A stretch of DNA of 11,872 bases from JBFXEO01 sp050180015. GTDB lineage: Bacteria; Bacteroidota; Bacteroidia; Bacteroidales; Tenuifilaceae. Shown here piece after piece: positions 1 through 4,929 of this stretch. The position numbers and the translations under genes are program-made. The DNA lies in contig JBFXEO010000080.1 of NCBI GenBank assembly GCA_050180015.1, forward strand, positions 1 through 11,872, read 5' to 3'. The notes beneath the pieces were generated by a model. That model saw only the letters and a list, made by a program, of their open reading frames with translations. It was not told where the DNA came from and did no database searches. Each line of letters starts with the position of its first letter. Positions within the stretch are counted from its first letter, which is position 1.

Positions 1-321
1 GTAGCCCGTCTCCTCCACCACCCTACCCTTATCAATGGAATCCTGAACATACCTAACAATCAGCTGTACTCCGGTTTCGGCCACAAGCCAATCGCGAAAA
101 TCGAGGGTTTCCTGAAAATTATGGCCAGTATCGATGTGCATCAAGGGAAAAGGAACCTTTGCCGGATAGAAAGCCTTACGGGCCAAGTGGTACATCACAA
201 TGGAATCCTTTCCTCCGCTGAAAAGCATCGCCGGATTTTCGAACTGTGAAACCACCTCGCGGATCACATAGATTGACTCCGACTCCAGCTCCCTGAGATG
301 ATTCATTTTGAATTTGCTCAT
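1..321 (-). CDS. cysD: Sulfate adenylyltransferase subunit 2 (CysD), 5' part only
   Basis: Small subunit of ATP sulfurylase, which makes adenosine 5'-phosphosulfate (APS) from sulfate and ATP in the cytosol; its partner is the GTPase CysN, presumably beyond the left edge. The minus strand gives 107 N-terminal residues, and the frame runs off the window at base 1. The PP-loop motif SGGKDS lies at residues 35-40, followed by the family stretch HIDTGHNF (62-69) and LIVRYVQDSID (87-97). About one third of the usual length (about 300 aa) is visible. ATG at 321 is chosen; an in-frame ATG at 306 (MNHLRELE) is possible, since the conserved part begins there. cysC lies 173 bases upstream on the same strand, but a perfect TAnnTTTG box sits between them, so cysD can be transcribed separately. 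Identification is from motif recognition and is strong. Confidence 0.95.
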   Translation of the reverse strand, partial: MSKFKMNHLRELESESIYVIREVVSQFENPAMLFSGGKDSIVMYHLARKAFYPAKVPFPLMHIDTGHNFQETLDFRDWLVAETGVQLIVRYVQDSIDKGRVVEETGY

Positions 322-361
322 TGCTCAAAAGTTAATTCTCAACATAAAATCGTTTAGCCTG

Positions 362-369
362 CAAAGATA
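362..369 (-). promoter_or_regulatory. -7 promoter box of cysD
   Basis: On the minus strand the bases read TATCTTTG, a full match to the Bacteroidota -7 consensus TAnnTTTG, 40 bases before the cysD ATG. I see no convincing -33 TTG at the usual distance. The box implies that cysD has a promoter of its own inside the cysC-cysD gap. Confidence 0.6.
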
Positions 370-454
370 GGGAAGTTTACCAACCCTATGAGCTGTTTTA
401 AATCAACCTATAAACAGTAAAGCCGGCAAATGGTTTAACAGACACCAGGCATTG

Positions 455-469
455 GGGCACTTCGTGCCC
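455..469. other. Short hairpin just after cysC
   Basis: A perfect 6-bp stem, GGGCAC / GTGCCC, with a 3-base loop lies 26 bases beyond the cysC stop codon. No T-tract follows on the minus strand, so it is not a canonical intrinsic terminator. It could protect the 3' end of the message or be chance. Confidence 0.35.
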
Positions 470-494
470 TTCACCGGGCTTAAGGGTACGACGT

Positions 495-1049
495 TCAGGC
501 CCCGTGCAGATTCTTTTCGATGTTAAGCCAGCGGTCAACGTTGGCACAAAGCACCTCAATGGACTTGCCCTGGCCACAGCTATCGGTGTTAATGGACAGA
601 TTCGGATTGAGGGGTTTCTCGTAGGGTGCAGAAATACCTGTCAGGTTTCCCATAGCTCCCTGCAGGGCCTTGCTGTACAGCCCCTTTACATCGCGGGCAG
701 TGCATGTTTTTATATCGGCATCAACAAAAACTTCAAAGAATTTACCGTCTCCCACAATGTTTTTTGCCATGCTACGCATGGCCGCCAGCGGCGAAACAAA
801 ACAGCAAATAACCACGAACCCCTGATCGTTGAGCAGCCGGGCCACGGACGATACCCGGCGGATATTCTCGGTCCTGTCGGACTCGGAAAAGCCAAGATCA
901 GAACAAATGGTGCATCTCACATCGTCGCCATCGAGCATTATGGGTGCTATTGCCCTAGCCTGCAGGTAATGCCTCAAACCCTCGCCCAGGGTTGTTTTTC
1001 CGGCAGAAGGCAACCCCGTAAGCCATATAGTTGCGGAAACGCTCAGCAT
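495..1049 (-). CDS. cysC: Adenylyl-sulfate (APS) kinase
   Basis: Phosphorylates APS at the 3' position to give PAPS, the sulfate donor for sulfite production or for sulfotransferases; cytosolic. The 184 residues match the normal length of a stand-alone CysC. Visible motifs: P-loop GLPSAGKT (12-19), DGDDVR (40-45), the signature DLGFSESDRTENIRR (51-65), FVSP with the candidate active-site Ser86 (84-87), and KGLY (122-125). The usual Arg two residues after the SP pair is Ala here (SPLAAMR), a small departure from the common SPYRxxR pattern. The start is ATG at 1049, since little precedes the P-loop in this family and the -7 box lies just upstream. cysD follows on the same strand, forming the sulfate activation cluster. 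Confidence 0.96.
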   Translation of the reverse strand: MLSVSATIWLTGLPSAGKTTLGEGLRHYLQARAIAPIMLDGDDVRCTICSDLGFSESDRTENIRRVSSVARLLNDQGFVVICCFVSPLAAMRSMAKNIVGDGKFFEVFVDADIKTCTARDVKGLYSKALQGAMGNLTGISAPYEKPLNPNLSINTDSCGQGKSIEVLCANVDRWLNIEKNLHGA

Positions 1050-1080
1050 TGCAGTAAAATTTACGTAACGGTTTTCGGCT

Positions 1081-1088
1081 CAAATGTA
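1081..1088 (-). promoter_or_regulatory. -7 promoter box of cysC
   Basis: The minus strand reads TACATTTG, a full TAnnTTTG match, 31 bases before the cysC ATG. The downstream leader is short and carries no Shine-Dalgarno site, as is normal in this phylum. Confidence 0.6.
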
Positions 1089-1164
1089 GATTAATTTACC
1101 CCGACCTCAAAATAAAATCCGATGAAGCGGGTAAATGTTCATACTCCAATTCCAGCAACACGCC

Positions 1165-1260
1165 AATGGATACAGCGCACAGCCTACGGCTGTCCATTTC
1201 CAACCTACTGTACCAGCACCGCTACGCCGGTTTTTGGCCAAATCAGGGATGCGTTTGGCC
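1165..1260. repeat. Cluster of three hairpins, possible extragenic palindromic element
   Basis: ACAGCC / GGCTGT (1179-1184, 1188-1193, loop TAC) is enclosed by AATGG / CCATT (1165-1169, 1194-1198). It is followed by a weak 4-bp stem ACCG / CGGT (1218-1231) running into five Ts, and by a perfect GGCCAAA / TTTGGCC (1236-1242, 1254-1260). The GC-rich patch contrasts with the AT-rich array next to it. It may be a dispersed extragenic repeat; nothing in the window tells whether other copies exist. Confidence 0.4.
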
Positions 1261-1285
1261 GGGGGAACGTCAGGGAGGCATAAAT

Positions 1286-1373
1286 TAATACGCATTAGAT
1301 TATAGTTTAATGCGCATTATTTCTTATTTTAATGTGCATTAAACTTATAAATAGTATGCATTATATTATATTT
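1286..1373. repeat. Four 22-bp tandem units with palindromic core TAATGYGCATTA
   Basis: Four cores, at 1286-1297, 1308-1319, 1330-1341 and 1352-1363, read TAATACGCATTA, TAATGCGCATTA, TAATGTGCATTA and TAGTATGCATTA. The shared GCATTA starts at 1292, 1314, 1336 and 1358, exactly 22 bases apart each time. Copy 2 is a perfect 12-bp palindrome. The 10-base spacers are AT-rich and only loosely alike. No fifth copy exists at the next position on either side. The phasing, about two helical turns, puts all cores on one DNA face and suggests cooperative binding of a dimeric regulator. The array lies 112 to 116 bases upstream of the hydrolase -7 box and about 200 from that of cysC. Confidence 0.75.
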
Positions 1374-1489
1374 TGTAAACTTCCCCGCTGCCGAAGGCAA
1401 AGCCCCCATTCACAAAATTAACATTACCCCGCTGCATTTCCCGGCTAAAGGGTTAGCCCGCCTATACGCCAATACAACGCAAAAAATAC

Positions 1490-1497
1490 TAACTTTA
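1490..1497 (+). promoter_or_regulatory. -7 promoter box of the S9-type hydrolase
   Basis: TAACTTTA, one base off TAnnTTTG and embedded in CTAACTTT, lies 64 bases before ATG 1562. It lies only 7 bases before the GTG at 1505, which makes that GTG an unlikely start. Confidence 0.5.
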
Positions 1498-1561
1498 CGG
1501 CAGGGTGTTTTTAGCCCGCTTTACACGGTTAACCACTGAAAGTACAATAAATTCTAACACT

Positions 1562-2638
1562 ATGAAACGATTACTGCCTATTTTCCCAATCCTGCTCACA
1601 TTTTTCTGCCATGCTCAGGAATCCCGGGATTTATCATCCCAGGTAAACCAGCTAAAGGAAGAAAATGTGAATTTAAACCACCGGCTGGACGAGCTGCAAA
1701 AGCTAACTGACGATTTGCTATGGTTTCAGCGGCTGGGCGATGTTGCCAGCATCGATAAGGTTTATATATACGGGCCACCCCCGGCAAAAGTTGAAAATTC
1801 CACGGCAACGGGGGCCCACAACCCGGTAAAATTTTGGGCATACATTTTTGTTCCCCGGAATATTGACCCCGGAAAAAAATACCCGCTGCTGGTTTTCCCG
1901 CACGGAGGGGTTCATGCCGATTTTACCACCTACTACACCCACATAGTAAGGGAGATGATTGCCCAGGGCTACGTGGTTGTGGCCGCAGAGTACCGGGGAA
2001 GTACGGGCTATGGCCGTAATTTCTGGGAAAAGATAGATTATGGCGGACTGGAAAACGAGGATGTATTCGCCAGCCGGAACTACATGGTTGAAAATTACGA
2101 TTTTGTGGACGGCTCACGGGTTGGCATTATTGGCTGGAGCCACGGCGGGATGATTGCCCTCCATAATATCTTTGAGCATCCCAGCGACTATGCCTGTGCA
2201 TTTGCCGGGGTTCCCGTGTCAGATTTAATTGCCCGCTTTGGATATGCCACTGACGATTACCGGGAACTATATACAGCACCGTACCATATCGGGAAAACTC
2301 CCCGCGAAGATATAGAGGAGTACCGCAGGCGTTCGCCGGCGTGGCAGGCCCGCAAGCTGCAAACCCCGCTCCTGATTCACACCAATACCAACGACGACGA
2401 TGTGTACGTTATGGAAGTCGAGAATCTGATTAAATCGCTGAAAGCCGAGGGTAAAAAATTTGAGTACGAAATATTTAAGGATATGCCGGGCGGTCACTCA
2501 TTCGATAGGATAGACACCAGGGCTGCCCGCGAAATACGGGTTAAAATATACCAATTCATGGCACGCTACCTCAATCCCCCAACGCCGGTAAAATCAGTAG
2601 ATGATATAAACAGGGCGGCGTACCTACAGGGGAAGTGA
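1562..2638 (+). CDS. Exported alpha/beta hydrolase, prolyl oligopeptidase (S9) type
   Basis: Probable periplasmic serine peptidase or esterase of the S9 catalytic-domain type; the substrate is unknown. From ATG 1562 the protein has 358 residues: a signal peptide (1-19, ending CHA-Q), a short heptad-like coiled-coil stretch rich in L, E and N (about 25-53), then one alpha/beta hydrolase domain (about 88-338). Visible features: FPHGG oxyanion region (112-116), nucleophile elbow GWSHGG with Ser193, an Asp cluster TNDDDV (276-281) at the acid position, and His312 in PGGHSF. There is no N-terminal beta-propeller as in classical prolyl oligopeptidase, so it is a stand-alone catalytic domain. The frame also opens at GTG 1505, but that adds 19 polar residues before the signal peptide and abuts the -7 box. 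The 22-bp repeat array lies upstream. Confidence 0.88.
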   Translation: MKRLLPIFPILLTFFCHAQESRDLSSQVNQLKEENVNLNHRLDELQKLTDDLLWFQRLGDVASIDKVYIYGPPPAKVENSTATGAHNPVKFWAYIFVPRNIDPGKKYPLLVFPHGGVHADFTTYYTHIVREMIAQGYVVVAAEYRGSTGYGRNFWEKIDYGGLENEDVFASRNYMVENYDFVDGSRVGIIGWSHGGMIALHNIFEHPSDYACAFAGVPVSDLIARFGYATDDYRELYTAPYHIGKTPREDIEEYRRRSPAWQARKLQTPLLIHTNTNDDDVYVMEVENLIKSLKAEGKKFEYEIFKDMPGGHSFDRIDTRAAREIRVKIYQFMARYLNPPTPVKSVDDINRAAYLQGK

Positions 2639-2856
2639 TAAAAGGGTTACCGCTGTCAAACCGGACGAAACATTTAGGTTGATCAGATTATCAGGCTACC
2701 CGTCACTTACGGATGAAGGAAAACAAAACGGTAAGGAGTTAATGCCGGAAATACCGGAATAAACCCAAAACCATAAACCACCTTCACCTGTACCCTTGCC
2801 GGATACCAACGATTCCCTTCGCCTGCGGGCAGCATAAGCAATTTCTGACAATTAAC

Positions 2857-2864
2857 TAACTTTG
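2857..2864 (+). promoter_or_regulatory. -7 promoter box of the MBL-fold hydrolase
   Basis: TAACTTTG is a full TAnnTTTG match 21 bases before ATG 2886. It belongs to a longer TTAACTAACTTT string that recurs exactly ahead of the Tricorn homolog (9972-9983). Confidence 0.65.
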
Positions 2865-2885
2865 CAAGAAAAATAGCTTAATAAC

Positions 2886-3608
2886 ATGAAAATTTTTATG
2901 CCTGTTTCCGTACTACTGCTTGTTAGCCTGGGTTCAAATGCACAAAAAGTGGACACCATTAAAACCAACAGCGGTAACCTGCTGATACATTTCTTGGGGC
3001 ATGGATCGTTGATGCTTGAGTACAACCAAAAAATTATCCATATCGATCCGTGGTGCAATGTGGCAAACTACGATAAGTTGCCAAAGGCAGACCTGGTACT
3101 TATAACCCATCATCATGGCGATCATTTGGACTCATCGGCACTATCAAAAGTTGTGGGCAGCAAAACCGAAATATACTGGACTGCCCTATGCAGTAAAAAT
3201 TCAACTTTCCGGGCCAAAGGAAACATTGTGGGCAACGGCGACAATTTTTCCACCCTTGGCATCGCCATTAAGGCTGTACCAGCCTATAATATTGTAAACA
3301 AAAGGCCCAACGGGGAAACACTTCACCCTAAAGGGGAAGGGAATGGTTACATTTTCGCCTTCGCCAATGTTAATGTTTATGTTGCCGGGGATACAGAGAA
3401 TATCCCGGAGATGAAAAACTTTGGCAATATCGACATCGCATTCCTGCCCATGAACTTACCCTACACCATGACCCCCGGGATGGTTAAAGAGGCCGCAGTA
3501 ATGCTAAAACCAAAAATTTTGTACCCATACCATTACGGCGAAACCGATACCAACAAAATTACGGCCCTGCTGAAAGATTATAAGGACATTGAGGTTAGAA
3601 TCCGCTAG
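2886..3608 (+). CDS. Exported metallo-beta-lactamase-fold hydrolase, UlaG-like
   Basis: Metal-dependent hydrolase of the UlaG/UPF0173-like branch of the metallo-beta-lactamase superfamily; the substrate cannot be told from sequence. It has 240 residues. A signal peptide (1-19, ending SNA-Q) predicts a periplasmic location. The fold starts with LIHFLGHGSLMLEY (33-46) and IDPW (53-56); the metal motif HHHGDH lies at 75-80, GDT with metal-ligand Asp169 at 168-170, and a C-terminal His216 in YPYHYGE. HPKGEGNGY (147-155) is typical of this branch. Length and motif order are complete, so it should be active. It stands alone, with its own -7 box, 247 bases after the upstream hydrolase; no terminator is evident between them. 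Signal-peptide versions of this family are frequent in Bacteroidota. Confidence 0.9.
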   Translation: MKIFMPVSVLLLVSLGSNAQKVDTIKTNSGNLLIHFLGHGSLMLEYNQKIIHIDPWCNVANYDKLPKADLVLITHHHGDHLDSSALSKVVGSKTEIYWTALCSKNSTFRAKGNIVGNGDNFSTLGIAIKAVPAYNIVNKRPNGETLHPKGEGNGYIFAFANVNVYVAGDTENIPEMKNFGNIDIAFLPMNLPYTMTPGMVKEAAVMLKPKILYPYHYGETDTNKITALLKDYKDIEVRIR

Positions 3609-3751
3609 CGTTTTCAGGCATATAACAACTGTATAGAAATATGGGGATAATTCTCCCTAACGAACTCTTGAACAGTCTTGTTGTAATTTGCCATACATCC
3701 AAAATCCAGCTACAAAGTTTTAAACCTAGCATAGGTACTAAAACAAAAAAA

Positions 3752-3838
3752 AGTTGTCCGGGATTGTACTGTCTAATTCTGGGACTTGTTGGTGGATTCG
3801 ATGCATGACTGACAGTAAATGTAGTGTTCCGGACAACT
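3752..3838. repeat. 87-bp element bounded by 10-bp inverted repeats
   Basis: The ends are AGTTGTCCGG (3752-3761) and its exact reverse complement (3829-3838). A second complementary pair, ACTGTC (3768-3773) and GACAGT (3811-3816), lies inside, so either strand could fold into a two-part stem. The left end directly follows a run of eight A. I see no clear target-site duplication. It may be a miniature transposon or fused IS ends, but no transposase is present and I cannot assign a family. Confidence 0.45.
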
Positions 3839-3928
3839 ATTGCTGCTTGGTGGCTGCAGCTATATTATTACGTGTTTGGGACGTTATGGTTAGTAACAAA
3901 ATCGTGCCACAGAAAATACCGTCCCGGT

Positions 3929-3954
3929 ATATTATCATACCCAGCTGATAATAT
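3929..3954. repeat. 9-bp inverted repeat with 8-base loop
   Basis: ATATTATCA (3929-3937) and TGATAATAT (3946-3954) pair perfectly around TACCCAGC. No T-tract follows on either strand, so a terminator role is unlikely. Confidence 0.4.
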
Positions 3955-3993
3955 GCACAATAAAAAAATCATGCAGGGTATCGATTCCCATAG

Positions 3994-4132
3994 CTACACT
4001 TAAACCGAGTAGGTTTTCTACATTTTGTGGAATTGGTGGCTGTAAAACTGCGTAAAATAGAACCAGACCCGAAAGGTAAAGCTGTTAGCCTTTTTTAAAC
4101 ACTACGCCGGAGAAAACCAGAAAGACGCGTGA
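3994..4132 (+). pseudogene. Possible decayed coding fragment with a frameshift
   Basis: A frame without a start codon runs from after TAG 3991-3993 to TAA 4096-4098 and includes HFVELVAVKLRKIEPDPKGK. It stops in a run of six T (4091-4096). Dropping one T continues it as KHYAGENQKDA to TGA 4130-4132. The protein-like composition and the homopolymer break suggest a remnant, but the stretch is short and I recognise no family; chance is quite possible. Confidence 0.25.
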
Positions 4133-4225
4133 GGCAAGCATGAAATATCCTATTTTAGAATATACCGTAGTTAAAGTAAAGTAACTTAATTCTTGCAGCG
4201 GCTATGATCTTAAAGAGAAAACATG

Positions 4226-4233
4226 TAACTTTA
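4226..4233 (+). promoter_or_regulatory. -7 promoter box of bTHX
   Basis: TAACTTTA, one base off TAnnTTTG, lies 32 bases before the bTHX ATG at 4266. The leader between them has no Shine-Dalgarno site. Confidence 0.5.
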
Positions 4234-4265
4234 CACGCTGGAAATAATAACTAATACATACTATC

Positions 4266-4391
4266 ATGGGAAAAGGAGATAAAAAAACCCGTCGGGGGAA
4301 AATTTTTATGGGTTCTTACGGCAACAGCCGCCCTAAAAAAGTATCGTCCGGAAAGGAAACCGCTAAAGCAGATAAGTCCAACGGGAAGTAA
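4266..4391 (+). CDS. 30S ribosomal protein bTHX
   Basis: Very small basic protein of the 30S subunit; in Thermus THX sits in the head of the subunit among 16S rRNA helices and steadies it. Here it has 41 codons, starting MGKGDKKTRRGKIF, followed by GSYGNSRPKK: the hallmark GKGDKK(T/S)-x-x-GKI-x-x-GSYG pattern of the Bacteroidota THX family. The usual Arg before GSYG is Met15. The C-terminal tail (about 26-41) is Lys-rich with Ser, Thr, Glu and Ala, and is less basic than many family tails. It is monocistronic: its own -7 box is 32 bases upstream and a strong intrinsic terminator starts 20 bases after the stop. Its size makes it easy to miss in automatic annotation. Confidence 0.93.
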   Translation: MGKGDKKTRRGKIFMGSYGNSRPKKVSSGKETAKADKSNGK

Positions 4392-4411
4392 TTCCTGACA
4401 ATCTTTTACGC

Positions 4412-4439
4412 AAACCGGGATTCTAATTCCGGTTTTTTT
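4412..4439 (+). terminator. Intrinsic terminator after bTHX
   Basis: A 9-bp stem, AAACCGGGA (4412-4420) with TTCCGGTTT (4427-4435), one pair being a G-U wobble, has a 6-base loop and runs into a tract of seven T (4433-4439). It lies 20 bases after the bTHX stop codon. Confidence 0.85.
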
Positions 4440-4667
4440 GTGATCCATACCTTACGGCCATGAGTGTAATGGAAAAAATGTTTAGTTAACTTTTATCAGC
4501 TAAAAATTCTCATTAGCATTTAAACGTAACAATATTTTTAATACTTGTTTGAGGGTGTTCAGGTTTTGGGCACCCTTCAATATTCTTCATTCTCCCGATT
4601 GTTCGTTGCTTACATTTTGAAAAACCGACCAAATGAAGTTACGGAAGAATACAAGGCAAAGAAAATG

Positions 4668-4675
4668 TAATTTTG
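4668..4675 (+). promoter_or_regulatory. Orphan -7-like box TAATTTTG
   Basis: It is a full match to TAnnTTTG on the plus strand, 53 bases before the ATG of the 30-codon open frame at 4729. It has no known gene behind it, so it could drive a small RNA, a tiny protein or nothing. Confidence 0.3.
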
Positions 4676-4728
4676 AAACCTTTAAGCGATATAGCTGAAA
4701 CGGAACGCGCTAACACAGGCTATAAAAA

Positions 4729-4840
4729 ATGGCGCGTGAAGTGCGTAATTCAGGGTTTGCCCGCACGTGCATCTGTATGGGTTCAGGGTGGAATCCCGTG
4801 CAACCCGTGGCTTTTCCATAGCCCCGGCCGATCGAGTTAA
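4729..4840 (+). other. GC-rich foldable patch with a 30-codon open frame
   Basis: The frame ATG 4729 to TAG 4819-4821 encodes 30 residues including the pair CIC (14-16) and GSGWNP. The same bases can fold: GTGCG pairs with CGCAC around 4741-4766, and GGGTT with AACCC across 4780-4805, with GGG / CCC inside. The patch stands out from the AT-rich DNA around it. It may be a small RNA, a small protein or a decayed fragment; I recognise no family. Confidence 0.25.
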
Positions 4841-4929
4841 TTCACATAATCCATACTATTTAAATTGAATTTTTCAACAACTTCAACATTTGTGAGAACA
4901 GCCGTACAATGAATAATGTTGACAGTATT

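Larger units (their letters stand above)
1050..1561. other. Divergent intergenic region between cysC and the S9-type hydrolase
   Basis: No gene is supported in these 512 bases. The left part (about 1107-1280) is GC-rich and holds a series of hairpins; the middle (1286-1373) is an AT-rich 22-bp repeat array; a further perfect hairpin, GGCTAA / TTAGCC with a 4-base loop, lies at 1443-1458. Promoter boxes for the two flanking divergent genes sit near each end (1081-1088 minus, 1490-1497 plus). A 62-codon open frame on the minus strand (1107-1295) starts inside the repeat array, has no -7 box and looks like chance. Confidence 0.6.
3609..4265. other. Gene-poor stretch with inverted repeats and possible coding remnants
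   Basis: No intact gene is supported in these 657 bases. Contents: a small hairpin ACCTA / TAGGT (3724-3736); the 87-bp inverted-repeat element at 3752-3838; a 9-bp inverted repeat ATATTATCA / TGATAATAT (3929-3937, 3946-3954); a possible frameshifted coding remnant at 3994-4132; and the bTHX promoter at the right end. The mix looks like a site of past insertion and decay. Confidence 0.5.
4440..4929. other. Intergenic region between bTHX and the convergent GH3 fusion gene
   Basis: No known gene is seen in these 490 bases. Contents: a hairpin AGGGTG / CACCCT (4552-4557, 4571-4576); a promoter-like TAATTTTG (4668-4675); a GC-rich, foldable patch with a 30-codon open frame (4729-4821); and an inverted repeat CAACATT / AATGTTG (4884-4890, 4915-4921) just past the GH3 gene stop, without a T-tract. 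Confidence 0.5.

Noticed and set aside
504..1094. 196-codon open frame on the plus strand opposite cysC
   Set aside because: It is a full antisense shadow of cysC, whose motifs are conserved; the translation shows no domain and no -7 box precedes it.
1107..1295. 62-codon open frame on the minus strand
   Set aside because: It starts inside a repeat unit, lacks a promoter box and overlaps hairpins; the Trp/Cys-rich composition looks like chance.
1286..1373. CRISPR array or plasmid iterons as explanation of the 22-bp repeats
   Set aside because: Repeat cores of 12 bp with 10-bp AT-rich spacers are too short for CRISPR and no cas gene is near; no rep gene or plasmid context supports iterons.
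1505..1561. GTG start giving the S9-type hydrolase 19 extra residues
   Set aside because: The extension is polar, precedes a good signal peptide, and starts 7 bases after the -7 box. ATG 1562 fits better.
3754..3948. 64-codon open frame with a TTG start
   Set aside because: It starts in the left inverted repeat of the 87-bp element, crosses its right end and the next inverted repeat, and resembles no protein I know.
4251..4448. 65-codon open frame on the minus strand over bTHX
   Set aside because: It is a shadow of the bTHX gene and its terminator.
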